From Planctomycetota bacterium (GTDB lineage: Bacteria; Planctomycetota; Planctomycetia; Pirellulales; Pirellulaceae), in the NCBI GenBank assembly GCA_014381825.1, contig JACNKX010000128.1, positions 55,331 to 119,330 of the forward strand: a stretch of 64,000 nucleotides of DNA. The letters are read 5' to 3'. Below, piece after piece: positions 45,065 through 53,623 of this stretch; the stretch's first letter is position 1; every line of letters begins with the position of its first letter. A program made the position numbers and the translations under genes. The notes below the pieces were generated by a model. It was not told the DNA's origin. It worked only from the letters and a program-made list of their open reading frames with translations, and searched no databases.

Positions 45065-46295
45065 CCAGTTGTTCTGGTTGCTCGTCCCCGTTCTGCTCAT
45101 CGATCTTCCCAGGTACTCGTTGGGACTGTCCGCGATGTGCTTCTGGGACATGCTGTGCGAGTTAGTTCACGGCGGCGAAGAAGTTCGAGCCTACGAGTAT
45201 TGCCCAACGATCAGCCTGATCATTGCGGGGCTGAACGAAGGCGACACGATTCAGGCCACACTAGCGTCGATTTGGGGAACTTATCCGCGCATGGAGATCA
45301 TCGTCGTTGACGACGGCTCCAGCGACAAGATGACTTTGATCTCGCAAGACTTCGCCAAACGCCACGCGGGCGTTCTTGTGTTGACCAAGCCTCATCGCGG
45401 AGGCAAGTCATCGGCGCTAAACTTTGCGCTCCCGTTCGCAACCGGGGAAGTCGTTGTCTGTGTCGACGGGGACTCGGATCTGAGCGATGGTGCAATCTGG
45501 GAGATTGTTCAACCGTTCTCCGACCCGCAAGTCGGAGCCGTTTCGGGCGCGGTCGTTGGACGTAATCCCTACGTCAACCTTTGTACGTGGTGCCAGGCCT
45601 ACGAGTACCTTCGCTGTATCTTCGTCGGACGGATGTTTGCCGCAAGGCTGGACCTACTTGGTGTTATCTCGGGTGCCTTCGGTGCCTATCGGCGCTCGGC
45701 CTTGCAACGCGTCATGGGCTGGGACGTCGGGCCAGGGGAAGACGGCGACCTGACGTTGCGAATGCGAAAGGGTGGTTATCGAATCGCGTTCCAGCCTTAT
45801 GCGCAATGCCGCACGAATCTGCCGACAAATTGGTGGACACTGATCAAGCAGCGACGCCGTTGGGAGTGGGCGGCGATTACCTTTGAATGCCGCAAGCACG
45901 TTGATATGGGAAGTATATTTAGCGCGCATTTCCGGTGGAGTAACCTCGGCGTGCTGGTGGACCGCTGGGTCTTCAATGTCTTGTTGGTGTATCTTTTGTG
46001 GGGCTATTTGGCGTGGGAATGTTTCCACCTGCACGAAGACACGTGGAAGCAGTTCCTTCTCTATTATATCTGCTACCTTCTCTGCGATGTCGCTATCCTG
46101 ACCGTCGTGCTGTACTACTCGACGAACCGCTGGCGCGACCTGATGGTTGGATTGTGCTTGCCGTTCACACCGTTCTATACCTTGCTACAAAAGGCCATCT
46201 CGGTCTGGGCGATTACGGAGGAGATCTTTACACGTCGCTCGTTTCGTGACAGCTTCGTCCCCGAACACGTTCGCCAAGCCACTTGGCATTGGTAG
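45021..46295 (+). CDS. Processive family 2 glycosyltransferase (cellulose synthase/Alg8-like)
   Basis: The 424-residue membrane protein has a GT2 domain with all processive-synthase motifs: DDG at 97-99 in IIVVDDGSSD, DGD at 149-151, the acceptor-site Glu-Asp at 240-241 in GPGEDGDLTL, and QRRRW at 277-281. A first helix lies near 19-47 and at least three more helices follow residue 300 (WVFNVLLVYLLWGYLAW, LLYYICYLLCDVAILTVVL). Its start overlaps the regulator gene by 44 bases; an alternative ATG at 45054 overlaps by 11. It should polymerise a nucleotide sugar into an exopolysaccharide and extrude it. The product sugar is unknown: cellulose, alginate-like and poly-glucosamine synthases all share these motifs. 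Confidence 0.88.
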   Translation: MFTDWMHWLSSMANDQLFWLLVPVLLIDLPRYSLGLSAMCFWDMLCELVHGGEEVRAYEYCPTISLIIAGLNEGDTIQATLASIWGTYPRMEIIVVDDGSSDKMTLISQDFAKRHAGVLVLTKPHRGGKSSALNFALPFATGEVVVCVDGDSDLSDGAIWEIVQPFSDPQVGAVSGAVVGRNPYVNLCTWCQAYEYLRCIFVGRMFAARLDLLGVISGAFGAYRRSALQRVMGWDVGPGEDGDLTLRMRKGGYRIAFQPYAQCRTNLPTNWWTLIKQRRRWEWAAITFECRKHVDMGSIFSAHFRWSNLGVLVDRWVFNVLLVYLLWGYLAWECFHLHEDTWKQFLLYYICYLLCDVAILTVVLYYSTNRWRDLMVGLCLPFTPFYTLLQKAISVWAITEEIFTRRSFRDSFVPEHVRQATWHW

Positions 46296-46313
46296 CCTTG
46301 GTGAGAGCTTGCC

Positions 46314-46335
46314 GTGAGCCTCTTGGACGGCTCAC
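46314..46335. terminator. Possible hairpin terminator after the glycosyltransferase
   Basis: A perfect 7-base stem GTGAGCC/GGCTCAC with an eight-base loop lies 19 bases after the stop codon. No T-run follows, so if it ends transcription it would need help or act weakly. Confidence 0.35.
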
Positions 46336-46349
46336 ACTGATCTGGCACA

Positions 46350-47102
46350 ATGCAGACCATGCAAGCGAATTCGAGTAAATCAGCGTCTGAATCCAGAACG
46401 GTGTTGGTTGTTGGCGGGACCGGTGGAATTGGCGGAGCGATCTCGCGTGCCTTTGCGGCAGACGGTTGCGAGGTGATCGCGACAGGCGTAACGCAAAACG
46501 AAATTGACGCGTTTCAGCCGACGTCGGGATCGAGAATTGATGCGCGACGGCTCGATATTACAAACACGAATGAGATCGAGCAACTCGTCGGATCGTTGCC
46601 GCGACTGGACGTGCTCATCAATGCGGCTGGGACGATTTTGCGCAACGACGCCGAACATGAAGCGAATGCCTTCGAACGCGTGATCGATGTTAATCTCAAC
46701 GGGACGACGCGAGCGTGTTTTGCGTGCAAGCCGCTCCTGTTCGCCAGTGGCGGTTGTGTTGTGAATCTCGCATCAATGTTGAGCTTCTTCGGGAGCGGGC
46801 CCGCTCCCGCCTACAGCGCGAGCAAAGGTGGAGTCGCCCAACTAACGAAGTCGCTCGCGATCGCATGGGCATCCAATGACGTGCGAGTGAACGCGGTCGC
46901 TCCCGGTTGGATCGAAACTGCTCTGACCCAGCCACTCGTCGACGACCCGGTTCGTCGCGACGGCATTCTCAATCGGACGCCAATGGCTCGTTGGGGGAAG
47001 CCGGACGATGTGACCGGTGCCGTTCAGTTCCTGTGCTCGCCTGCCGCCGCTTTTATCACCGGCGTCGTCCTACCAGTCGATGGCGGTTACTCGATCGCTT
47101 AG
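46350..47102 (+). CDS. SDR-family oxidoreductase
   Basis: The 250-residue cytoplasmic enzyme has the classical short-chain dehydrogenase signature: NAD(P)-binding VVGGTGGIGGAIS at residues 17-28, the LINAAGTI block, catalytic Tyr and Lys in YSASKGGVAQLTKSL, and PGWIETALTQPL. Substrate specificity is unknown. A glucose/sugar or fatty acyl carbonyl is possible. A second ATG three codons in is equally plausible. It begins 54 bases after the glycosyltransferase stop, across a weak hairpin, so it may or may not belong to that operon. A cupin gene follows on the same strand. Confidence 0.9.
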   Translation: MQTMQANSSKSASESRTVLVVGGTGGIGGAISRAFAADGCEVIATGVTQNEIDAFQPTSGSRIDARRLDITNTNEIEQLVGSLPRLDVLINAAGTILRNDAEHEANAFERVIDVNLNGTTRACFACKPLLFASGGCVVNLASMLSFFGSGPAPAYSASKGGVAQLTKSLAIAWASNDVRVNAVAPGWIETALTQPLVDDPVRRDGILNRTPMARWGKPDDVTGAVQFLCSPAAAFITGVVLPVDGGYSIA

Positions 47103-47132
47103 TCTCATCCATTCAAAGTTCGGAGATACGTC

Positions 47133-47624
47133 ATGGCCGATACTCGACTCGAAACACCCTGTGGCGTGGCAGACTTGGTGATCACCGCCATACCGGAAGA
47201 CGAGCGGCTTTGGGTGCCCCAAGCGGAAAACGTCTGGTTTCGACCGTTGCTACTGAATCGCGTCAATGGCGAGTGGGTGAATCTCTTACGCGTACGCACT
47301 TCGGGTGTGTTGAGTCGGCATCGGCATCCAGCGCCGGTCCATGGCTATGTCCTTAAAGGCGAGTGGCGTTATCTGGAGCACGACTGGGTTGCCCGCCAAG
47401 GGACTTATGTGTTCGAGCCCCCCGGCGAGGTACACACGCTCGTGGTCGACGATCACGTTGACGAAATGATCACGCTATTTCACGTCTGTGGTGCACTAAT
47501 CTATTACGATGATCAAGATCGAGCCTGTGGACATGACGACGTTCACACGAAGATCAACCTCTGTCGAGATCACTTTTCCGAAGTTGGTCTAGGCGAAGAT
47601 TTCGTCGAACAGTTCATCCGATAA
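47133..47624 (+). CDS. Cupin-domain protein, 2,4'-dihydroxyacetophenone dioxygenase-like
   Basis: This 163-residue single-domain cupin starts after a GGAG (eight bases before ATG). Metal-binding motif 1 is HRHPAPVHGYVLKGEWRY, with three histidines where many cupins have His, His and Glu. Motif 2 is FEPPGEVHTLVV. The sequence resembles proteins annotated as 2,4'-dihydroxyacetophenone dioxygenase family, in which iron cleaves a carbon-carbon bond. Here no aromatic pathway is nearby, so the true substrate is open. It may share a transcript with the SDR gene. Confidence 0.8.
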   Translation: MADTRLETPCGVADLVITAIPEDERLWVPQAENVWFRPLLLNRVNGEWVNLLRVRTSGVLSRHRHPAPVHGYVLKGEWRYLEHDWVARQGTYVFEPPGEVHTLVVDDHVDEMITLFHVCGALIYYDDQDRACGHDDVHTKINLCRDHFSEVGLGEDFVEQFIR

Positions 47625-47717
47625 TCCGTTCAGGCCTTGAGCTGTGAGCATTCTGGCTTAGAATCAATCGCTGTTGGAATTCAGTTATCGTGACCGCGCA
47701 GTAGGAGTTTTACTGAC

Positions 47718-47864
47718 ATGTCTGGACCGATCGTTCGCTCAGGCCCGAGTACAAAGTTTACAGAACAGTGGGACAGCGTTTTTGGCGACAAGAAGCCGAA
47801 GGCAAAGAAGGCCACAACCAAGGCCACCAAAAAGAAAGCCGCCTCGAAGAAGAAGAAGTCCTGA
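47718..47864 (+). CDS. 48-residue Lys-rich small protein
   Basis: The frame from ATG 47718 to TGA 47864 has an AGGAG ten bases upstream (47703-47707). It encodes MSGPIVRSGPSTKFTEQWDS, then VFGDKKPKAKKATTKATKKK and a short KKKKS tail. The first 24 residues are ordered-looking and the rest is basic, like a nucleic-acid-binding tail. I recall similar short planctomycete proteins with the KxxxxWDxxFG pattern, but cannot verify this. A strong hairpin lies 45 bases after the stop, consistent with a complete small transcript. Translation is likely, function unknown. Confidence 0.6.
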   Translation: MSGPIVRSGPSTKFTEQWDSVFGDKKPKAKKATTKATKKKAASKKKKS

Positions 47865-47908
47865 TCAACGGGCACAACTTCAAGAGTTCGGCGACTCGGC
47901 AGAATGAA

Positions 47909-47938
47909 AGAGCGTGGACGCGAATGTGTCCACGCTCT
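47909..47938. terminator. Hairpin terminator between convergent genes
   Basis: An 11-base perfect stem (AGAGCGTGGAC pairing with GTCCACGCTCT) with an eight-base loop sits between the convergent small-protein gene and the Hsp20 gene. It can serve both strands. No long T-run follows. Confidence 0.55.
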
Positions 47939-47965
47939 CGACATTTCTTGTCGATCAGCTCGCCG

Positions 47966-48403
47966 CTAGCTTTTGATCTGAATCCGTTTCGGTTGAGCCG
48001 CTGCGGCCTTCGGAACGTCAACCGTTAGGACGCCATCCTTGTAGGTGGCAGCGACGTTGTCCGCATCTACTTCATTGCCGATCGCAATGACACGACGGAA
48101 CGAACCGTAACGACGTTCGACCCGATGATACGTCTTGCCCTTCTCCTCGGACTCGCTCTTGCGCTCACCCGTGATCCAAAGGTGTCCATCCTTGAACTCA
48201 ACGTTCACCTCCTCAGGCTTCATGCCGGGCAACTCGGCCGAAACTTCGTATCCAGTCTCTGTCTCCGCAAAATTCACGCTTGGCGCGAAGGCATTTGCAG
48301 AAGCCGCGTCATCAAAAAAACCTTCCGCGAAGCGGCCCATCTCTTTACGGAAGTCGTCTAATAAGGTGGGCGTCCATCGATAGCTGGTTAATGTGTTACT
48401 CAT
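47966..48403 (-). CDS. Hsp20/alpha-crystallin small heat-shock protein
   Basis: ATG 48403 has a GGAGGAAG five to seven bases upstream; the longer open frame would swallow that site. The 145-residue protein has the alpha-crystallin domain at about 45-135: TGYEVSAELPGMKPEEVNVEFKDG, LWITGERKSE, and the motif ATYKDGVLTVDVPKA near the end. The N-terminal arm is short (SYRWTPTLLDDFRKEMGRF). It holds unfolded proteins during heat or other stress. The 370-base region upstream contains repeats and a palindrome that probably control it. Confidence 0.93.
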   Translation of the reverse strand: MSNTLTSYRWTPTLLDDFRKEMGRFAEGFFDDAASANAFAPSVNFAETETGYEVSAELPGMKPEEVNVEFKDGHLWITGERKSESEEKGKTYHRVERRYGSFRRVIAIGNEVDADNVAATYKDGVLTVDVPKAAAAQPKRIQIKS

Positions 48404-48540
48404 GGCATCTTCCTCCAATCCGCATCCCGATATTCAGACTCGCCAAGGACGCGGGGATGCGCGCAACCCTGTTGCGAGGCTCTTGCGTTACCGAGCCGTT
48501 CCCAATTCTGAAGGGCACCTTAGCGTTCTGGGAAACCAAC

Positions 48541-48599
48541 TTGTGATTTCACAAACTTGCGTTTGCAAAGTACGTGAACTTGCGTTTGCAAAGTACGTG
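48541..48599. promoter_or_regulatory. Palindrome plus tandem 23-base repeat upstream of hsp20
   Basis: A 14-base palindrome TTGTGATTTCACAA at 48541-48554 is directly followed by a perfect 23-base tandem duplication, 48554-48576 and 48577-48599, each copy starting AACTTGCGTTTGCAAAG. The copies contain the symmetric core TTTGCAAA. The site lies about 140-195 bases before the Hsp20 start. The palindrome resembles CRP/FNR half-sites. An operator function is inferred. Confidence 0.45.
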
Positions 48600-48773
48600 C
48601 CAATTCACAGATTCATAGGCGTGCGTTGGCCGAACCTGTTGTCGGAAAGAGAATTAGAACGACGAACATGTCTCTTCGGATTCGTCTGGCCGCCCACGCT
48701 CGCTCTGTCAATGTGACAGTACTCCCTTCCGCTAGAGGTCAACGACATTCAGCGGTGCGCAATCACGCGCGAG

Positions 48774-50969
48774 TCATTCCGGCATCCACTCTGGCTTTTC
48801 CAGGATCTCGAACAGATTGCTGAATTGATCGGTCCAGGGGGCGATCGATTTGTAGCTGCCAGGTTCGACGTTTTCAGAACTTTCAAGAACGTGATAGTCG
48901 TTCATGAAACGGTCGTTTCGCGTGAGTAACAGCCAATCGGAACCCGCTTCACCGGCGAACCCGTCGTCATCTGTCTCGACCCTCAGAAGCGAGAAGTTGT
49001 AATGTTCGGCGATCCCGCCAACGACTGGAGTGAGATCCAGATGACGGTTGCTGATGTGGACCGCGATGACTCCATCATCGTTCAAGTGCCGAACGTATTC
49101 GGCGAAGGCTTCGCGAGTGAGCAAGTGAGCTGGGATCGCATCACCGCTAAAGGCATCGAGCGCGATGATGTCGTATCGCTGAGGCTCTTGCCGCTCGAGC
49201 GAAATCCTCGCGTCACCGAGTTCGATATTGACGCTGGCTCCACGTTGTTGTGCGTCGCCAAGGTAGGTGAAGCGTGTGGTCGCGAACAGACGAACGTTAG
49301 GATTTATCTCGTAAAAGCAGTAGTAGTCTCCTTCTTCGGCGTAAGCGGCAATGGTTCCCGCCCCGAGCCCGACAGTAGCGACACGCTTTGGATCGGAACC
49401 CGGGAAGCGTGCTATTGCCACGCCGATTCCACTTTCTTCGTTGTAATAAGTTGTCGGGTTCTGGCTACGGTCGTCGTCCAGGAATTGTGAACCGTGCAGG
49501 ATCCTTCCGTTGAGTAACTCGCGAATGTGTAAGAGCGGTTCGCCGAGATCATCTTCCTCGACAGACAACATGCCATAGAAATTGCGAAGTGAGATCACCG
49601 CGTCGGTCGTGAAGGTCACAAACTGTGCTCGGACAACGACGATCAGCAATGCAAAGCAGATCGCAAAGGCCACGCATTGTTTCCAAAGGCGATTCAGTGC
49701 CCAAGCGTTCCAGAACTCGTCGGCGAGGACGGTCACCGCGAGCATGAACGCTAGAACAAGGCCGATTCCCATCTCGATGAATGTGGAGAATAACTGCGGA
49801 CAAACCAATGCTACGAACAGCCCGCCGAGCGCTCCGCCCGCCGAAACCATGAGGTAGAACGCGGTCAAATGTTGTGGAGCCGGTTTGCAGCGAACCATCT
49901 CGCCGTGGCTGACCATGCAGATGAGGAACAGCACTCCAAGGTAAACGCCTGCCTCGACAACTATATCCGCGACGAGATCCTCGAAGACGACATTGACGCC
50001 TACTGTCGTGAGCAAGTTCGCAATTCTGGTCTTCTCGAGAACTGTATCAACTTCGTCACCGAGCATCACGAGGCACAGTGCAAAAGTCGCAAGAGCCGCC
50101 ACTGCCGCGAACATCCTTCGGCGATACCACCGAGGATGATCGAAACAAATGATGAACGAGATCAGGTAAAGACTCAGCGGGACGACCCAAAAGAAGGGGA
50201 CGACTGCGACGTCTTGGCACAGATGGTTCGTAATCGCCAGCAACATCATCGAAGCGAGCGCCGGCAAGAGAAGCCACGCCATACGATGTTCAAGTCGAGG
50301 CATCGCGTCGGTTGATTCGGAATCCGAATGCGGTGATTCAACTGCTGACGTTGTTGCGGGCTGATATCGACCTGCGGCGACTGCCAGTGCGGCACATAGT
50401 ACGGCGTAGACCGCGAATCCTGCAGACCAGATCCGCCCTTGCGAGCTCGTGGTGAGAGACGGCTCGACGAAGAACGGATACGTTAACAGTGCTCCAAGCG
50501 AACCGATGTTCGACAACGCATACAACCGATAAGGCGATTGTCCGGTGTAGAACCTTGTGTACCAAGCTTGTACCAGCGGGCCCGTTGAAGACAAGATGAA
50601 ATAGGGCAATCCGACGTTGGCCGCTAACAGCAACAGAATGCGTATCGTTGGCTGAGTCCCGTCCAGCGGCTTCCAGTTGACATCGGGAGAAATAGGCAAT
50701 GTCAGCGCAGCGATCACGAGAATGGCAACATGAATGACAGTTTGTCGCCGGAGGTTCTTCGACGAGATCAAGAAGTGCGAATATGCGTAGCCGCCGAGCA
50801 GCAACACTTGGAAGAACAACATGCACGTCGTCCAGACGGCCGGGCCACCTCCAAACCACGGCAGAATCATCTTGCTGATGATCGGTTGAACCTGGAAGAG
50901 CAGAAATGCACCCAGAAAGATGGTGGCCGCGCTCCACCAAGCGAAGCGGGAGGAAGGGGAGTATTGCAT
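48774..50969 (-). CDS. Multi-pass membrane protein with C-terminal spermidine synthase-like domain
   Basis: The 731-residue product has about a dozen hydrophobic helices in the first 460 residues (AWWSAATIFLGAFLLFQV, ISFIICFDHPRWYRRRMFAAV and others). From about residue 500 to 700 it has a spermine/spermidine synthase-like Rossmann domain: VATVGLGAGTIAAYAEEGD is the nucleotide-binding glycine motif and YDIIALDAFSGDAIPAHLLTREAFAEY the catalytic-region block. Such fused membrane aminopropyltransferase-like proteins occur widely in bacteria with unproven reactions. Signature residues differ from true SpeE, so polyamine synthesis is a possibility, not a finding. It is separate from the hsp20 and FdhF genes on its strand. 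Confidence 0.82.
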   Translation of the reverse strand: MQYSPSSRFAWWSAATIFLGAFLLFQVQPIISKMILPWFGGGPAVWTTCMLFFQVLLLGGYAYSHFLISSKNLRRQTVIHVAILVIAALTLPISPDVNWKPLDGTQPTIRILLLLAANVGLPYFILSSTGPLVQAWYTRFYTGQSPYRLYALSNIGSLGALLTYPFFVEPSLTTSSQGRIWSAGFAVYAVLCAALAVAAGRYQPATTSAVESPHSDSESTDAMPRLEHRMAWLLLPALASMMLLAITNHLCQDVAVVPFFWVVPLSLYLISFIICFDHPRWYRRRMFAAVAALATFALCLVMLGDEVDTVLEKTRIANLLTTVGVNVVFEDLVADIVVEAGVYLGVLFLICMVSHGEMVRCKPAPQHLTAFYLMVSAGGALGGLFVALVCPQLFSTFIEMGIGLVLAFMLAVTVLADEFWNAWALNRLWKQCVAFAICFALLIVVVRAQFVTFTTDAVISLRNFYGMLSVEEDDLGEPLLHIRELLNGRILHGSQFLDDDRSQNPTTYYNEESGIGVAIARFPGSDPKRVATVGLGAGTIAAYAEEGDYYCFYEINPNVRLFATTRFTYLGDAQQRGASVNIELGDARISLERQEPQRYDIIALDAFSGDAIPAHLLTREAFAEYVRHLNDDGVIAVHISNRHLDLTPVVGGIAEHYNFSLLRVETDDDGFAGEAGSDWLLLTRNDRFMNDYHVLESSENVEPGSYKSIAPWTDQFSNLFEILEKPEWMPE

Positions 50970-51069
50970 TCAGGTCGCCGGTGGGTGTGCCGAACTAGTC
51001 GTCACCGACGCCGGTAACGCGCTAGCCTAGCTCTAGGATAATCCAATGATGGCTGAATAAGATACCCAC

Positions 51070-53250
51070 TTAATCTTGGTGAATTGTTACCAAGACACCC
51101 TTAAAGGCGGGTGTCTTGGATTGGCCGTCGACGTGCCGCGGAACGAGAACATTCGACTCTGGATAATACATCAGCGTGTTGCCCGCCTTAATCTTGTCGA
51201 AAGCACGAACGCGGATACCGGTCAACTCGCCCGTCTCGCTGCGTATGGTCACGTGTTGTTCTTCCGTTAAGCCGAGACGCGAAATGTCGTCGGGATGCAG
51301 CAGAATTACATCGCGTCGGTCCTGCCCTCGGTAAAGGTCTTCTTCTTCGTATACGACTGTGTTGAACTGGCCTTCACTTCGGACGGTCATCAGCCGTAAC
51401 TGGTCTCCTCCGCCACGTAAGTTTGGCAACTCGTGTCGATGCATGACAGCTCGCCCGCTGGGCGTGGCGAACTTCGGCTTGTGAAACGTTCGGCCATCGA
51501 GCTGGAATTCGGTTTTCGTTTTGTCGATGTCTGCGATCTTTGCGTAGCCGGGAACCACCTTTGCGATCGCATCGCGAATTCGCCCGGTATCCTGCATCGA
51601 TTGCCAATCAATTGTCGTCGAATCAGCCAACACACCTTCCGCAACTTGCGCGATCACTTCGACCTCGCTTCGCGGCCCTTCAAATCGACGTGGCCCACCA
51701 TCGCTGAATCGCACATAGTTGAACATTGACTCTTGAGTGGTTGGCTGTGGTTCCTCGTCACGAGCAAGCACCGGCAGGATGATCGTTTCGTCAGCCAAAC
51801 CGTGCGCATGGCCTGTGTTCAGTGTTGTGTTAAGAAACACCATGCTTTCAAGCCGCGACAGCGATTCGGCCGCGTAGGTGGAATCGGGGTTTGAGCCGTA
51901 AAGATTTCCGCCGAGGCAAAAGCCCATTTTTAGTTTCTTCTCATGCGCCGCTTCCATGCATGCAAGCGTGTCGAGCCCGGCGGCAGTAGGCAGTGTGACG
52001 CCGTACTCACTTTCCAGCCGCTCGAAAATCGCGTCCTTCAACTTCGGAGTCACACCGACCGATCCGATGCCTTGCACATTGGAATGACCGCGAATCGGTA
52101 ACAGTCCCGCGTTAGGTCGCCCAACCATGCCACGCATGAATGCGAGGTTCGCGATCGCTTGTACGTTTTGCACGCCGTGAACGTGATGCGTGACTCCCAT
52201 CGTCCAACTGAACACAACGTTCTTAGCCGCCGCATATCGTTCCGCGATCGCGTCGATATCGCTTTGGGCTACGCCCGATTTGAGATGAATTTCGAACCAA
52301 CTGACTGATCGGATATGTTCCAGCCACTCTTCGGAGCCTTCGCAGGAGCTCTGTAAGAAGCCGCTATCCTGGGCACCCATCTCGTCGATCCGCTTGGCGA
52401 TCCCGGTTAGCAATGCGAGGTCGCCCCCGATGTCGGGCTGGACGTAAAGCGTTGCAATCTTGGTGCCCAACAGCAGGCTACGGACGTTGCTCGGTACGCG
52501 GAAGTTAACCAATCCGGTTTCGATCACCGGGTTGATGACGATCACTTCGCCGCCGCGCTGACGGATATGAGTGAGAGTCGTCATTAGTCGCGGGTGATTA
52601 CTCGGCGGATTGCCGCCAATGACGAAGACGAGGTCGGCTTGTTCGACGTCTTCGAGTACGACCGTCGCGGTGCCACTGCCAATGGAACTGGTCAGTCCAA
52701 CACCGCTCGCTTGATGGCAGTAGTAGCTGCAATTGTTGACGTTGTTCGTTCCATACAGCCGCGCAAACAGTTGCAACAGAAAACCGGCTTCGTTCGAGCT
52801 GCGTCCACTGAAATACCAAAACGATTCGTCAGCGGGCAGGGACTTTAGTCGTGCCGTGATGCGACCGATCGCTTCATCCCAGTCAATCGGCTTGTAGTAC
52901 TCAGCACCACGTTCATACAAAACCGGCTGCGCCAACCGCCCGCAATGTTCGAGATCAAAGGGCGAGAACGCTTTCAATTGCTCGATGCTGTACGTACTCC
53001 AGAACTCGGGCTTGATAGCTCCTTGCATATCGGCAGCCATCGCCTGGAGCGACTTTTTACACACTTCGGGAAAGCCGCCGATCTCGTTGACCATCCCACC
53101 GCTCTGCCCACCCATTCCCAACGCACAAGTCTTGCAAGCGTTCTTCGTCCGCAACGCCTTATACATCTTCCAGATGCCACCAACATCCTTGGCCTTGCGC
53201 AGCGTATATCGAATCGCCGGCCAACCACCGCCACTAGAAACTTTCTTCAT
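51070..53250 (-). CDS. FdhF/YdeP family molybdopterin oxidoreductase
   Basis: This 726-residue protein matches the YdeP/FdhF-like family of molybdopterin enzymes. It begins GGGWPAIRYTLRKAKDVGGIWKM, carries CKTCALGMGGQSGG near residues 39-52, and has the GAEYYKPIDWDEAI block, FYFSGRSSNEAGFLLQ-type segments, INPVIETGLVNFRVPS, and a C-terminal aspartate-decarboxylase-fold end (VILLHPDDISRLGLTEEQHV). There is no Tat signal, so it is cytoplasmic. Only the CxxC pair is visible, and a full four-cysteine iron-sulfur site is not obvious. E. coli YdeP is linked to acid resistance, and the substrate is unclear. Its cofactor needs fit the molybdate transporter in the same window. Confidence 0.9.
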   Translation of the reverse strand: MKKVSSGGGWPAIRYTLRKAKDVGGIWKMYKALRTKNACKTCALGMGGQSGGMVNEIGGFPEVCKKSLQAMAADMQGAIKPEFWSTYSIEQLKAFSPFDLEHCGRLAQPVLYERGAEYYKPIDWDEAIGRITARLKSLPADESFWYFSGRSSNEAGFLLQLFARLYGTNNVNNCSYYCHQASGVGLTSSIGSGTATVVLEDVEQADLVFVIGGNPPSNHPRLMTTLTHIRQRGGEVIVINPVIETGLVNFRVPSNVRSLLLGTKIATLYVQPDIGGDLALLTGIAKRIDEMGAQDSGFLQSSCEGSEEWLEHIRSVSWFEIHLKSGVAQSDIDAIAERYAAAKNVVFSWTMGVTHHVHGVQNVQAIANLAFMRGMVGRPNAGLLPIRGHSNVQGIGSVGVTPKLKDAIFERLESEYGVTLPTAAGLDTLACMEAAHEKKLKMGFCLGGNLYGSNPDSTYAAESLSRLESMVFLNTTLNTGHAHGLADETIILPVLARDEEPQPTTQESMFNYVRFSDGGPRRFEGPRSEVEVIAQVAEGVLADSTTIDWQSMQDTGRIRDAIAKVVPGYAKIADIDKTKTEFQLDGRTFHKPKFATPSGRAVMHRHELPNLRGGGDQLRLMTVRSEGQFNTVVYEEEDLYRGQDRRDVILLHPDDISRLGLTEEQHVTIRSETGELTGIRVRAFDKIKAGNTLMYYPESNVLVPRHVDGQSKTPAFKGVLVTIHQD

Positions 53251-53397
53251 TTTTTGATTCCGTTCGTACAGCGCCCACGACTACTAAACCCTTGATTTAC
53301 GAAGAGCATACGCTTCCTACACGGCATTTGGAACGCTTTTCTGTCAGTGTTACAGAACGCTCTCTGATACCAGACTCTCACGTTGCACCGGACGTGC

Positions 53398-53425
53398 GCC
53401 CGTCGATCACTCGACGGGCCTTTCT
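53398..53425 (+). terminator. Orphan Rho-independent terminator
   Basis: A perfect nine-base stem GCCCGTCGA/TCGACGGGC with a TCAC loop (53398-53419) is followed by CTTTCT. It is oriented for plus-strand transcription, yet no plus-strand gene precedes it: FdhF upstream points the other way. It may end a small RNA (see findings). Confidence 0.6.
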
Positions 53426-53468
53426 CATGTAGCTCTCCCTGGCTCAAAGAAATAATTCCAAATAATAT

Positions 53469-53497
53469 TTGACACAGTATGCACCCGGGGTTCTAGT
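53469..53497 (+). promoter_or_regulatory. Candidate promoter for the DUF1559 gene
   Basis: TTGACA at 53469-53474 is an exact consensus -35, and TCTAGT at 53492-53497 (4/6 to TATAAT) lies 17 bases further. It would give a leader of about 180 bases containing the three 20-base repeats. The weak -10 keeps the confidence low. Confidence 0.3.
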
Positions 53498-53623
53498 GTC
53501 GCCAGAACAAAGGCAGACGGCAGTTATCAGTCTTAAAGCGGTCAGTGAGGGCGGGATCATGGTTGGCGGTAGCGCGATTGAGATTTATGGATACGTTCCA
53601 TCGTCTCCGAAGAATTCCTGCGA

